Shown here: in pieces, positions 1 through 11,859 of the stretch
How positions within the stretch are numbered: the first letter of the stretch is position 1
How the letters are laid out: each line of letters opens with the position of its first letter
Source: Polytrichum commune
Lineage: Eukaryota > Streptophyta > Polytrichopsida > Polytrichales > Polytrichaceae
Direction of reading: 5' to 3'
Assembly: GCA_950295325.1 (NCBI GenBank)
Contig: OX485806.1
Span: forward strand, 8,558,001-8,618,000
DNA length: 60,000 nt
The notes under the pieces: model-generated
The model's input: the letters and a program-made list of their open reading frames with translations, nothing else
Databases searched by the model: none
What the model was told of the DNA's origin: nothing
Made by a program: the position numbers and the translations under genes

Positions 1-700
1 TTGTGTTCTTTGCATGCCACACCATGAGTTCAGATATTGTGGGTGTACGGAACATACGCCTTAGTCTTGGAATTAGGGGAAAGTGTCTAAGTACTTTCCA
101 AGGCCTCCGTTTATTGGCCTCGTCTTTGTAACGTGGTTTCTTACACTTTGGACAATGAGTGGCACCTTCATATTGCCCTCTAAATAATACACATCCTCCT
201 TGGCATGCATGAATTGTATTGTAGTTCAATCTTAATTTTGAAATCAAGCCTTTTGCAGCATGAAGGTTTTTCGGTAGCATATTCTCACTGGGTAGTAGGT
301 GTTCGCGGAAGAGGGTGAATAGCTAGTCCGCAAACTTGTTGCTCACACCGTGGACCATACACAATGTCATTATTAATATCGTTGCGGCCAACACCGAAGA
401 CTTTGCGCCATGGTACAATTCCTCAATTGCTGTTTCCAACTCGTGCGGATCACCATAATTGTCTTCCTCTGCATTGCCACCTCCAATTTCCCCCAAAACC
501 TCGTCCTCTAGCTCATCGTCAGAAAATTCGTGGTCATCATAGGCCAGCTCATCGACGACTGTGAAGGCACCCATTACTATGTCCTCCAACTGATCTTCCA
601 ATGTAGTGGGGGGGGGTTGGTGCCTCATCAATTTCTGTGAATGCGTCCTCAACCATCGCATGCATATCCAACCCTTCGTCAATGTGTCCGTCATGTGCTC
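1..700 (-). pseudogene. TNP2-like CACTA transposase, N-terminal part, broken
   Basis: Read on the minus strand from a likely acceptor (CCCCAG) just above 700, the frame gives an acidic leader. It then gives the TNP2 signature ELYHGAKSSVL, LLPSENMLPKNLHAAK, a zinc-ribbon-like CPKCKKPRYK and WKVLRHFPLIPRLRRMF, which are typical of the Transposase family tnp2 region. TNP2 is the catalytic transposase that cuts CACTA ends. Two lesions are visible: a frame change at the G8 run near 607-615 (before it the frame reads VEDAFTEIDEAPTP, after it QLEDIVMGAFTVVDE), and an in-frame TAG at 323-325. The rest of the gene lies left of the window. The sequence is otherwise well kept, so inactivation may be recent. 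Confidence 0.85.
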
Positions 701-1155
701 CTGGGGATAATTGTTAAAGTAATTTCAAGCCGGCCCTAAGTAAATCCCAATTCCAACCCCTTTTTACCCTTTTCTTGAAATGAACAACATTTTCACCATG
801 TTTGCCTAATTTTAGTGGACCCTTAAATATATCATAATCGATTCCAGGGTATTCATATACCGCACTTATACATAAGTGTGATGAAATCCATTCTTGTTTC
901 GTATGCCTGTTTTCATTCATTAGTCATTCACTAGTCATTAAGTAGTCATTCACTAGTCATTATTCAAATTGGAACAGTCTACATAGTGAAGCCCTAGCGC
1001 GTCGAATTGTATCCGTTAGGTCCCCGCCCCTAAATACAATGCAGTCCATGGCGTATTGCACGTCTGGGCTCAAGGCAAGATACTCAAATTCTTGTCTTAT
1101 CTGTAGCGAGTATAGAGGTAGTTTGTGCGATTCTTTGAAGTATAAGGCTGAGGAT

Positions 1156-1343
1156 ATGGACTTCGTGACCTCACCTCTCAGACCTCCCAAGACCAAGGAG
1201 AAGCGTGGCAAGCATGTTGTCAGTGGTCCCATTGAAGATGAAAATGAGGACCTAGATAGATGCTCCTACGAGCTGGAACGCGACAGACGCGTGGCGAAGA
1301 TCAAGGAGATCATGAAGCCCATGGAACAAGCGGCATTGAGTCT
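1156..1343 (+). pseudogene. first visible exon of the element-1 TNPA-like gene
   Basis: The frame starts at ATG 1156 (an upstream in-frame ATG lies at 1039). It encodes a basic protein containing YELERDRRVAKIKEIMKPME, a charged motif of the kind I associate with proteins carried by plant CACTA and related elements. The exon ends at CT before GTAAGT (1344), phase 2. The best partner is the exon at 7541, which starts in the matching phase and gives AALSL-RDNFGAVKSAS across the join. It lies close to the divergent TNP2 5' end, so the two genes probably share a promoter region around 700-1150. The host-gene alternative cannot be excluded. Confidence 0.5.
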
Positions 1344-3227
1344 GTAAGTATTTCTTACCTGCTAAATGTTGTACATTTGTGTCCGAATCTTGTGGGGATG
1401 AATAGCCTCCACATCAACCTTGTCAGCAACCTACATTGGCGCCAAGTAAATCCGGCAATGCTCAACACAGTGTGGGCTCCGCGACACAGCAACACCGAAA
1501 TTTCGGGGTTTGCGGACATTGGGGTATTCGACGCTGGCTGCTGGTAGGGACAGCACGAACGTGGCACGTGGCGACATCTGGACCGTTGATATGGACGGTG
1601 TGATGCAGTCCAATTCTATGTGGCTCAGCAGGGGTCGAGCACTGTTGTCGAACTCCCCCCTTCAGTCTCTCCCTTTGCACCTGCGCTCGTCTCTCGCACT
1701 GGTCTTCGCTCCTGGTAAGTGACACATCTCCCATGCTGTGCTTTTGCAATGTACTCTGAAAGGGTGGGAAACTAGTTGTAAGGGTTTGTAATGCTTCGGG
1801 GTTGTAGATTCAAGTGATGTGGGGTGTGATTGTGGGGTTTCTGATTGCGAAGGGTTTGCAGATGAGTCTGGTGTAGGGTTTCATCAAGTGCGGAGGGTGT
1901 TGATCGTTTGAGTTCAGTAGCCTAGCCCGAGTTTGTGCTGCTCCGGATTGCAATCCTTCTTGATAGAATCTTCAGCACCCCAACTGGATGCAGATGAGAA
2001 AAATCAACAAGGTATACCGAGGAAGGCGATCTTTGTGTTGTGAGTCTACGGGGTTGTGAAAGTGCCCTGGAAGATTTGAGTTTGAGTTCATTAGCGTAAC
2101 CCAATTCGACAAGTATGTGTGTAACCTTTTCATGTTTGGAAGGATAACGTTTACTGCCAGTTTAAGCTGATGGGCGACCTGAGCTCCGAGCTCCCAAAAT
2201 TTCTTAGCTTCATCATCATGTCCGGAATTTTAGATAACCGGATCGTGTGTTACTCTCACATCAAATCAAGATCTCACCAGATACATTCAGCTGAACTACG
2301 CTCATCTTAAATCAATTCAATTAGATCGTACCATAACCCTGTTTTGCTTTCTAGGTCTGTATAAGTTGTAAGATAATATTTGTATGCTTGACGGGGTACT
2401 ATTGGAAGGTCAAATTCCGGAGATGGACAATGATATTATATATGGGGATCTTGAATCAACTGGTGGGTGTAGTAGATGTAATGTGAGCTAGAAATCGACA
2501 TTTTCATTCCTGCAAGAGCATCCTTGGGAATCGAAGGAGTGATTTAGAGATCAAGATTCCGTAGGTGGATTGAATTCTCACTGTGCTTTATTGCAACCAT
2601 TTTCTTGCCAATTTTTTGAGGAATCTGGTACTGGTAACTGGTTGATATCCTTGCAAGTACTTTGCAAGCACCACTGCATGTGGGTTCGAATTGGAATGCA
2701 AACGTGGACATTTCTGTACAATCAATAATTTAATTTAGTGGTCCCTGGTCATGGCAATTTCCCTGCACATCTTGCAGATAGGAACTCCAAAAGTTTGGTC
2801 TTTATCACTTGGGTACAGTGTCACGCATTTTATCTAAGAGTGAACATTGCTGGTTTTCTCTTCTCTTCTGTCTCAGATGCATGCTTCTACTTCATGTGTT
2901 TGCAGGAAGCAGGCAGAGATTGACCCTACAGTGGAAGATGCACCTGTTAAAGCTGCCAAATTTTCTCTGAGGTTGGTTACTGTCTCAATCTTTCTTGAAG
3001 ATGTGTTGTCAAAGTTATGTCATGTATTGCCACACTTCATTTCACATCAGGGATATCTACAAAGGATTTCTCTTGTAGGAACCCTTCGCTTCTAAATTCG
3101 AACAGGAAAAATTGAATCTGTTCTGTTCGGACATAGAATTTACTGGAGTGAAATACGTCTTACGATAATTTGATTAGCAATTTTAACACCTTGCACCCAG
3201 TCCTTGATTTCACAGGCACAATGTATA

Positions 3228-3275
3228 TACACACACACACACAGACATACATATACACAGATACACACATATATT
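3228..3275. repeat. AC/AT-rich microsatellite
   Basis: A run of CA dinucleotides passes into mixed CATA/CACA units. It lies in the putative intron of the CACTA gene. No function is implied. Confidence 0.8.
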
Positions 3276-3540
3276 CGAGATCTGCTAGGGGAACACATCA
3301 ATTTCTTTTTGAGAACTTTATGTCTCTTTTAAATATTCATTAGCTACACTGTGTGCTCCAGGTGAAACAAATGCTACAAAGTTGGACCTCTAATAGAATG
3401 TCTTAGTTTGAAGGACTGTTTGTATTCTAGTTGATATTGTTGGGTCACATTCTCTTGTCTTATGTTACTCACTGTAACCCCACTTTGTAATGGAAATATA
3501 CTGATTGTTTGGAAGCATCAAATGACTTGGTGGGGATGAA

Positions 3541-3877
3541 GTGTCTCTAGAGGGTCTGCAGGAGGAGTTGGAGAACCTTCATGGCCAACAGGTGTCTCCC
3601 AAATCTCTTGACTCTTATATTCTATATCCATTCTGGGCTCTATTCTTGTAGGTTAGCTAGCATGCAGATTCTATCTATCTCTCTCTATATATGTTTGAAA
3701 AATGTGGCATTGCTGTTGTATCAAATCATTTGATTTTTTCTGATTGATCATGAAACTAATGAGTCTAGTTGCTTTATGCAGATGATAGCAAACATTCTTG
3801 GTCAGGGCAGTCAACTGCGAGAGTATGCTATGGATGTTGAGGAGAAGCTATGTCAAGTAGAGCTGGAATCAACTCAG
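3541..3877 (+). pseudogene. VPS52: VPS52-like gene fragment (two exons)
   Basis: Two exon-like blocks are separated by an intron: 3541-3591 (donor GTGTCT) and 3782-3877 (acceptor TATGCAG, then GCAAGC as a possible GC donor). Joined in phase 0 they read VSLEGLQEELENLHGQQ followed by MIANILGQGSQLREYAMDVE and ELESTQ. This matches, from memory of the family, the conserved N-terminal segment of plant VPS52 (SLEGLQ-EL, ANIL, KLREY, VELDSIQ). VPS52 is a GARP/EARP tethering subunit at the trans-Golgi. Only this short part is present and a stop precedes the first block, so it is a captured or decayed fragment inside the CACTA element, not a working gene. Confidence 0.65.
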
Positions 3878-6550
3878 GCAAGCTGAATCTTTCTGCCTTT
3901 TAGCTCAAGCTACAAGTTTCTGATAATTTGCTCCAGCTGGTTCAGAATGGGTATGGGGTTAGAATGGTCCAGCACATGTTTGCTTCAACACCTTCTCAAG
4001 CTCTCAATTGGTGCTCTAGTCTTCTGGTCACCCTCTTGAATGTCAGCGAGGGATGTCTGCAGGTTGTCAATTTGAATGCTAACTGGAAATTGAGTGATGG
4101 ATTGGGTCCATTCTTAACAAATTCCACTATAACAGTATGTTCTCTTATTTCAGAAACTTCCATTTCTCAGAAATGAGCCTAAGAGATTACCTTTGGTCAC
4201 ATAATATCAACTTTTGCCACTTCTGTGAATTTGACTGCTCAATCAGCTATTGTTGCAATTCAGACATTTCAGGAGACTATGTCAATTTTAATTCCAAATT
4301 TAGGGGTTACTGCGGAGATGTACATGGTTCTAGACACGTTAATGGCAAATCGCAGCTTAAGCTCGTCTGTGTGCTGCAACACTTGAACACTAGGTCTTGT
4401 CAAATTTTAAGTTCATGTGGGCTTCATGGATGCCGATCAAGATGATATGCATTTGTAGAAGACTTGAATTATATTTTTCTACCATAGCTCTCTAGTGTGT
4501 TTGCAACTTTCAATGTTCTCTAGCTCTTGTAAAATTTGACAATTTGAACTTCAACGAGGTTTTGTTCACAACAGGAATTACAAGGCAATCAGAATACAGC
4601 AAAGAAATCAATGAACAACAATTTGTTCAAGAAATGACTAGTAGTTTAGGTGAGATTTGGGACCTTGAACACAAAATTTGAAACAGTACATTATACAAAG
4701 ATGTCACATGTCCTCACTTCCAGACATGTTGTTATCAACAGTCAAGAAAATAGTGTCATCTTCCTTAGATGAAAACACTGTATGATGTCAATTGGTTTCT
4801 CATCCTGATCCTCACTCAAATCATCACAATGTACAAACTCTCAAATCCTACAAGGAATGCAAAGCTCAACAATTTGTGATATGTTGCATTTTCTACATTC
4901 TGGACGAGTTGAAATATTGGGGGATCATAAGGTGCTTGAAGTTGGAAAATGGTTATTTGCCATGAGAGCATCGACCATAGCAATAAGATTATTAGTAACC
5001 AGGATTACATGATGTATTCAAGGTTGTCAGGGGTTTATGTGTAGGTAGGAATCTGATGTCTAGGTCAAAGTAGCAGTAAAGAAGACCAGTTCAAGTCGCC
5101 TAAGACATGATGAGAAAAATGCACTGCTTGGTTATATGATTTTATGTGCAGCTTCTTTGCAGGCTTCGTGACATTTGTCTTCGGGAAGTAGGGTTCTATG
5201 AGATCTATAGACAGATCAAGGTACCTTTTTTTCAAATCTAACTTTGGGTGTTGCCCACTCATCTCTGTTGCGCAATCTAGATGCTGTGAAACATTGAATA
5301 TGGGTCTGGATCTTTACAAATTCCAATCCCTTGCAGTAAATCATCCGTGATGAGATTTATAGATTTATTGTTTGACAAAAGCATATGCTCAATGGATACT
5401 AAATTTAATTTGTGCAAAAGCAACCAGAACAACTGATTTGTAAGCTCTGCAAGGAGGCCCTGTAGATAACTTGACGATTGGAACTTGACGATTTTCAATT
5501 ACGATCAATGTTGGAGAAAATCAAACCCTAGTTTCTGGTATTGAAAGTACGTGTTTATATGTAGTTTGACTCAAGTGACTTAAATCCTCCCTCTCTTTAT
5601 GTATGTACAGGCTGATTAATTGATGTGATAATAATTGATGTGTTCGTTTGCAAATTCATCAACTCCAATGCACATCTTGTCTGTGCATGCATACCCAGGT
5701 TGATGACATCAACCATTATCACCATTGACACTTACTGTTAGTTTGAAGACTACGTAGTCCAAAAGGGCCATTGCAATTGCTTATACTCTTTACTTGCAAT
5801 TTCTGGCTACAAGAAGAGAAGAAATTGAGTTTCACCGAGCCAAGTTTTTGTCTTAGCCCTCATTCAACTGGAAGGAGAATGCAGACGCCCACCACCCCAG
5901 CAAAATCTCTTGCTAATTTGAAAAGGTAAGAGAATACAACGCTTTATGTGAGGAACTTTTCTGCAATTCCCGCTGAATCAAGAGAGTTGTCGAGCATCAT
6001 ATATATTATCCATTGAGCCCCAATAGCAAGTGGGCTGTGCTGCCTGCAGAGAGTTCTGAAGGACCTAATTATCAGAAGATTCTCCAGTTGGCATTGCCTC
6101 CAGAAGTATCTGTGGGCATGATAATTTCAGGGTTGTGGGCTGCCAATCACAAGCCAGTCCGTTGATTAAGTTATGATTATCCTACAGATGATCATGTTCG
6201 GTAGTTTATGTAATATGGACTACAGTTTGATGAAGTGTCGAAATACCGTTAATGGAGGTACAAAGAGCACATTAAGGACACCTTTGAATTCCAGGCATTG
6301 TAAAAGTAAATAGACAAAGATTTGGATACTTGGGTAGAGTGACACTTCTTCAAGGAATCTGTAGGTTACATAGAGGTTCCATGTTGAAACTGCTTTGTCT
6401 GAAAGAAACACTTTTGACCAAATGTTAGTTGTACTGTTGAGTATTTAGCATATCTAAGAAAGGTAATCTCACTGGTGTACTAATAGCTCTTATCTTGTGA
6501 ACAGAATCTTGGAGGCATTATATCTTATCTCACAAGTTAGATGTGCACAG

Positions 6551-6775
6551 AAAAGTAAGTGATTGTGATGCAGCTCCTTTGCAAACATTTGATGTGGAAC
6601 ATTTTTTGAAGACCTCATCGCTTGATGTCAACTTGGTGACTGAACTCCCTCAACAATTTCAGTGGGGCCCTCGAGAGTACTATGCAATTGGCTACAACAC
6701 TACTCGTGTTAAAAGTGCTCCTGTGCAAGCACCTGCCGAGAGGTACATCACAAATGTTCTCCCTCTTATGAAAAG
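6551..6775 (+). pseudogene. plant O-fucosyltransferase-like exon fragment
   Basis: An open block follows an acceptor-like TGTGCACAG and ends at AAAAG before GTACAAG. It contains FDVEHFLKTSSLDVNLVTEL, then EYYAIGYNTTRVKSAPVQAP and YITNVLPLMKRYK. The order FDV-HF, V-VxELP, YY, TRVK-APV, VLP-K corresponds to the middle of plant GDP-fucose protein O-fucosyltransferase-related (DUF246) proteins, which are Golgi type II enzymes. The flanking domains, including the donor-binding half, are not seen nearby, so it is a fragment. Blocks just upstream (5881-6170) could belong to the same captured gene but are too diverged to be sure. Confidence 0.55.
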
Positions 6776-7540
6776 GTACAAGTGTGTATTTTCAGTTTCT
6801 AGTCTCAGTTTTCACACTAAGGCGGTGGCACGGATTTGGTAAGGTCATTTTTTCGGATGGTAGACCGTTTCAATAAGAACTGCAGTAAGCAACAGACAGT
6901 GTATTGTTCCTTAGTATTATGTTCTCAAGCATGGAGGTTTCAAAGTGCTTGGGGAGCACAAGAGTAAGGTACTTCCGAGATCGAGGTGTTTCACTACTCG
7001 AGAATTGTTGAAATAGAAGGGAACGAGGTTATATTGGGCCTTTCGTGTGTGTGTTCTTGGATAGCAATGTCCACTCCCTCAACCCGGTCAACGCTGTGGA
7101 GAAACAGTAGAAGCTGTCATGATTTTTGTTTTGTTTAATTATTTGAAATTCATGCCTCAGTTCTCTTTTGCTAACATTGCCTTCCTACATGGAAACTATG
7201 GTTGAGATGTTGTTGCATGGTGTCATTGTCCTTCAAATTTCCTTTCTGACCCATGTGGCAACTGGCATGCTTTGACAGGGGAAAGTGGATATTCTACAAA
7301 AATATCCCGCAATCAACTTAGTCTTGATTTTTGCTTAGTGAAGACACACTTATTTGCTCATAAGCAAGCGATGCTTAGCTGATTTAGGGGGTGATTTTGA
7401 TATGCTGAGAATGCGGTGTGATGAAGGTTTGTATCGGTCATGATGTACATGTCATTTTGTATCGTTCATTATGTATTGTTCATTTTGTATCGTTCAATTA
7501 TTGAGAGATTGTTGCTGGCTATCCATTGTGCTCAATGCAG

Positions 7541-7728
7541 GCGTGACAACTTCGGCGCAGTGAAGTCAGCTTCGATCGCTAGGCAGGCGGCACTGGGGGT
7601 ACGAGTGCGCCGCAGCCACAGAGTACTGCGGAAAACTGCAACCTTGGAGGCTCGGGAAGATCTTCAAGACATGGTGCATCTTTCGGAGGAATCACTAGAC
7701 ACAAAGACTGAGGACGAGTACAGTCCAG
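7541..7728 (+). pseudogene. second exon of the element-1 TNPA-like gene
   Basis: The acceptor CAATGCAG ends at 7540 and the donor CCAG-GTGAGC follows 7728. The translation contains SASIARQAALGVRVRRSHRV and ends in an acidic tail (TKTEDEYSPG). A basic patch, RR-S-R, followed by an acidic stretch fits DNA-binding proteins of CACTA elements. The incoming phase matches the exon ending at 1343. It exits in phase 1; the next exon is unclear because 7729-8733 is degenerate and holds AGTCATT-type repeats. Confidence 0.45.
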
Positions 7729-7965
7729 GTGAGCGTCCTCAACCATGACGATGGTTGATATGAAATGTGAACATGGGTAAGTGAGTGGAGAATGGGTCTA
7801 CAATTTTTGGAATGGAGATACAGCTTTGCAAGTCCACAATATTGCAACATTGATACAATTTTTGGCATGGATTTATAGCTTTTCAATGTTGATACACTAG
7901 CACTATCATAGTGTGTATTTTTCATATTAAGTTCTGGATTGAGACTATGCATGTGGTTTTAGGGT

Positions 7966-8140
7966 CTTTAACTAGTCATTGCCTGCATATCCAACTAGTC
8001 ATTTGCTAGTCATTCAACAGTCATTCACTAGTCGTTCAGCATTAGTCAGCAGTCATTCACCACTTAGTGAGCAGTCATTCAACAGTCATCCACTAGTTGC
8101 AAACTAGTCATTAAGTAGTATTTCATAGTCATTCAAAACC
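7966..8140. repeat. AGTCATT-type short repeat cluster
   Basis: Many near-copies of CTAGTCATT, CAGTCATTC and TTAGTCATT are packed here in direct orientation. Smaller clusters lie at 920-960, 8672-8712 and 11342-11408. Related sequence on the opposite strand appears towards the right terminus. These resemble the short repeats that CACTA DNA-binding proteins (TNPA type) recognise, although several copies are internal rather than strictly subterminal. Confidence 0.6.
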
Positions 8141-8733
8141 CACACATTCCCTAAATCCTAGGACCAACCGCACCTATATGATCCCTATATCATATATTGT
8201 ATAGGGACTGTTGACCAACTGACATTTTCCATGAGCTCCAGCATTCATGGAGCCGGGACATTGCAACATTCACAAAGGTGGAACAATATACAAGGGTTCG
8301 AAGGATTCAACTAACATCTTTTATTGGCTGAGCACTAGAGCTGATCCCTTTGAAGCGACCCCTCTAAACCATGTTGCAATTTCTGATTGAACAGGCACGG
8401 CAGATTCTAGTGGCTCCAATTTCGGTACATTTCTGGACGGTGACTTTTCTCTACCCTGCATGATCGTCATTGCCACCGCAACTATGCGTACGCACCTGAT
8501 TGTGTGGTTGGTGAGCCACTTGCAGATGAGGCAGAGGATGAAGATGTTCACTCACTATGAAGAGGCACCTCGGATCTGCCAGGGTCAAGTGCAACAAGGA
8601 GGCGCACAAGGCAAATATTGAAGAGCCCAGCCAAAAAGGTAATTTCCATGCTTTCTTGCCGGTTTGTCTCTGAGTCATTAAGCAATCATTAAGTAGTCAT
8701 TAAGTAGCTCATGAGAATGTTGGTTCAATGTAG

Positions 8734-11700
8734 AAGGCGCACGTCTCCCAACCAAAAACAACAGCTCCTCCTCAAACTGAAGCCGCACTCCCGGCCAATT
8801 CCTCCTGGATGCAACAACCATGGATGGCGCCGCCATCCACACAACAACAACAGTGGATGATGGGGCAATAGGCCCCGTGGATGATGGGTCAGCCCAACCC
8901 ATGGATGATGTCTCAACAATTTCCTGGTCCTTGGATGCAGCCACAACAAGCTCCCGCGGCCCCTAATAACGAGGGTCCCACATTGAAGCCAGAGAGCGAG
9001 GCGAGGGCAGCGAGGAGAGCGCATAAGAAAGAAATAGAGGAGTCAGTGGATGCAAGGAAAGCTGTGGGGCAGAAACCGCAGAAGGTGAATGTCAAGGCGG
9101 GTGGAGGCATAGATGGAGGTTGCGAAGGTAAGAATGAATTCGATGAAGCACTTAGGAGCCTCATCCCTAGGATATTGGACGTGAGTTGTGTGGAGTGGAA
9201 GGACCAATCCCCTTGCAGCATTGAGAAACTAAGGAATGCTCTGGACAATGAGTTTGAATATGTGGGGAACAAACTATCAGAGAGGGGATTCAAGAATGCA
9301 GTAAAGAGGCAGATGAAGACTGAGAGGTCTAAAATGAAGGCATGGTTTTTTAGTGGAAAGAAATAATGCCCGGTTTACATTGAGCCCGATCAGTGGGCAC
9401 GTCTTTGTGAGTACTGGTCCAAACCAGAAACGGAGCAAAAGGCAATGAGAATGGCAAATGCAAGGAAGTCAGTGAAGAACCAGTCCAATGTTGGGCGGGC
9501 TGGCAAAGCTGGGAAAGAAGCGCAGTTGGTAAGTGTTGTGTATGCAATGATTAGTAATGACTTTCTAGTGTCCCTTCGCCATTATGTTGAGCTGGGCTTG
9601 GTGACTTTGAAATGTGGGCCACTAATTGAGCGTGTGTTCATGATCACAGAGGAATAAGAGACAGAGGAGTCCCGGGATTACGGAAATAGCGGAGGAACTG
9701 CAGGGATCAGAGCAGACTGGGGCATGCACCTCTGTAAGATCCAAAAAGTGTTTGCATGTGCATTTTACTTGTTGTTGTTCAGTTGTATGTATGGAGTGAT
9801 ACTTGTTTCATTCTGTAGTTGTATGTATGGAGTGATATTTGTTTCATTCTGTAGTTGTATCCTACACAATATGTGTCATTATGTAGTCGTTTCCAATAGC
9901 CAATACTAGTCATTGTGCAGTCGTAATTCAATGTTTTATGTGTCATTGTTTAGTCGTATCATGTATTTTATGTGTCATTGTTTAGTCGTATCATGTATTT
10001 TATGTGTCATTGTTTAGTCGTATCATGTATTTTATGTGTCATTGTTTAGTCGTATCATGTATTTTATGTGTCATTATGTAGTGGTAGATCCCGCTATATG
10101 TGTCGTTGTTGCAATGTATTGACAGTTGTATTTAAGTCATTGGGTAGTTGCACCTAGTGCTTAATGAGTCATTGTGTAGTTGCAGTCAGTAGTCCACGTG
10201 TCATTGTGTAGTGGTGAAATTGTATTCAAATGAATGCTAGGGCATACCCCAACTGGATCATACTCTAAGGTTGGAAATCTTTGTTTGTGGCGTGCACAGC
10301 AAGCCCTGTCAGGAAGGATGTCAGCACGCATTGCTGCCATGGAGCTAACCCAGGCCGAGTTTAGGCATCAAATGTCTGAGGTGATGTTGAGCAATGAGCA
10401 AACTCTGAAAGCAAACACGTTGACGTTGAATAGCTTGGCTACTATGGTGACGAGCCTAATTACTACACTACGGGCTCAGACCATTGTGAGCGACCCCAAC
10501 ACGGCAGTCAACAACGAGGGCATTCATGGAAGCGCTCCTAAGTCTACGTGCGAGAATCAAGCCCAATCCCGCCCGGCTGGCATAGGAACCTCCATTACGT
10601 TGCCAATAGATGTGGTGGATGACACAGACGCTCGTAGTGAAGATGAGCACGAGCCCTTGGTATGTATTAGGTTCACTAGAAGCAAAGATGCCAAGTTGAA
10701 AGGGGTTACCATGTCTCAAGAGGACAGCCAGGTGGGAAGCAAGGGCCGAGCAAACGAGAATGCACCAAAGAAAGGGACGACAACAAAGAGAGGTGTGAAG
10801 AGGCGAGCTGCAGCAGCGGCGGCCACTGGGCAGCCAATAACTCCGGATGAGGGGAGGCAGGAAGTTGGAGCTCTTGTAGGTGGGGTTGTAGAACATGGCA
10901 CCCGCCCTCCCAACATTGCAATGGGTGGGAGTGGGGTGGAAGATAGTAGAGAGGGGGGGGGGGAGGGAGAGAATGTGGAAAACGCAACTGGGGGAGAAGC
11001 ACAGAAGGTAGGTGGGAGTGGGGAATGCATCAGTGGTGGAGGTGGGAGTTTGGGAGGAGGGAAAGGGCTGGAGCAAATTGTGGAGAGTGAGCATGTAGAG
11101 GGCGGAGAAGTTGTTGTGTTGGTTGAGGATGCATCCCTTGTTGCGACAGTGGGGGAGGAAGAATCTCCGGAATATGAGAGCAAAAACCCCAAGATCGTGT
11201 CACCAAGTAAGATAGGTGACATTGGTGGTTCAAACAGGATGGAATTGCGGGGAAGGGATGCGAAAACAGGGGATAGCACATCAGGCAATGCAACATTGCC
11301 TGCACGTCCGGTTTGTCCAATCCATCCCTGAACATTTTTGGAAGTCATTGAGCAGTCATTCGGCAGTCATTCAGCAGTCCTTAAGCCGTCCTTAAGCAGT
11401 CATTCAGCATTGTATGAGGTACTTACATTGTATGAGGTATGCCATTGATTGTGTTGTGGATGGTGTATGGGTGCAGTTCAATGTTGGGCAATACATGTTC
11501 TAGTAGTGGCATCCATTGCTGAAACATTGTTGTAATGATCACTACAGTTCATTGGGTATGCATTTGATTGTTGTGAGGATGGTGTGTAGGTACAATTTAA
11601 TGTTGGGCAATGTGTGCACCTCATGAGTCCGAAAAACAAGAGACGCAAGGTGGCAACCGGTAAAATCAGCGGCGTAGGGGGTGTGGACAAGTTCCACTTC

Positions 11701-11859
11701 AAGGTGATTCCACAATTTTGCTATAAAGTTGATGTGACAACTGCTCACATAGGTGATGTGAAGCTTGCCTACCCACACGAGGATGGAGACCAGTGGGTAG
11801 TTAAAGACGTAGTGGGAGGCAACACACTTTGGAATGAGAGGAGTTTGAGAGCAGCGTGA
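8734..11859 (+). pseudogene. TNPA/Transposase_24-like gene body, element 1, broken
   Basis: Exon-like blocks are 8734-9528 (donor GTAAGT), 9650-9733 (donor GTAAGA), 10300-about 11320, and 11614-11859. The first block has Q/W/P-rich repeats (PWMMGQPNPWMMSQQ), then a Transposase_24-like region with NEFDEALRSLIPRILDVS, and VYIEPDQWARLCEYWSKPE followed by charged N-rich sequence. The third block contains a leucine/methionine heptad-like segment and a long Gly/Glu-rich part. The last block has a basic NLS-like SPKNKRRKV and KLAYPHEDGDQWVVKDV, like the C-terminal domain of these proteins. In-frame stops at 8869-8871 (TAG) and 9364-9366 (TAA) break the first block. The family binds subterminal repeats during transposition. 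Confidence 0.65.
9775..10078 (+). repeat. two tandem repeats in an intron of the TNPA-like gene
   Basis: At 9775-9868 a unit of about 37 bp (core GTAGTTGTATGTATGGAGTG) is repeated twice. At 9930-10078 a 32-bp unit (core TGTCATTGTTTAGTCGTATC) is repeated a little over four times, nearly perfectly. The core TCATTGTTTAGTCGT belongs to the same motif family as the AGTCATT clusters elsewhere in the element. Related single copies continue to about 10215. Confidence 0.85.

Larger units (their letters stand above)
1344..7540 (+). other. 6.2-kb putative intron carrying captured host sequence
   Basis: This stretch lies between two exons that join in phase. It has no long ORF but contains short exon-like blocks flanked by splice-like sites: VPS52-like at 3541-3877, O-fucosyltransferase-like at 6551-6775, and weaker unassigned blocks. 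These include a block near 2912-2972 reading KQAEIDPTVEDAPVKAAKF, an ATG exon near 5881-5926 reading MQTPTTPAKSLANLKR, and a block at about 5990-6170 containing SPNSKWAVLPAESSEGPNY. On the minus strand, 3991-4077 reads like a coiled coil (QIDNLQTSLADIQEGDQK). The mixture suggests capture of genomic fragments, introns included, by the transposon. Confidence 0.5.

Noticed and set aside
10468-11348. Long minus-strand ORFs opposite the TNPA-like exon (208-210 codons)
   Set aside because: They are antisense shadows of a Gly/Glu-rich coding block and have Pro/Ser/Leu-rich composition expected from that.
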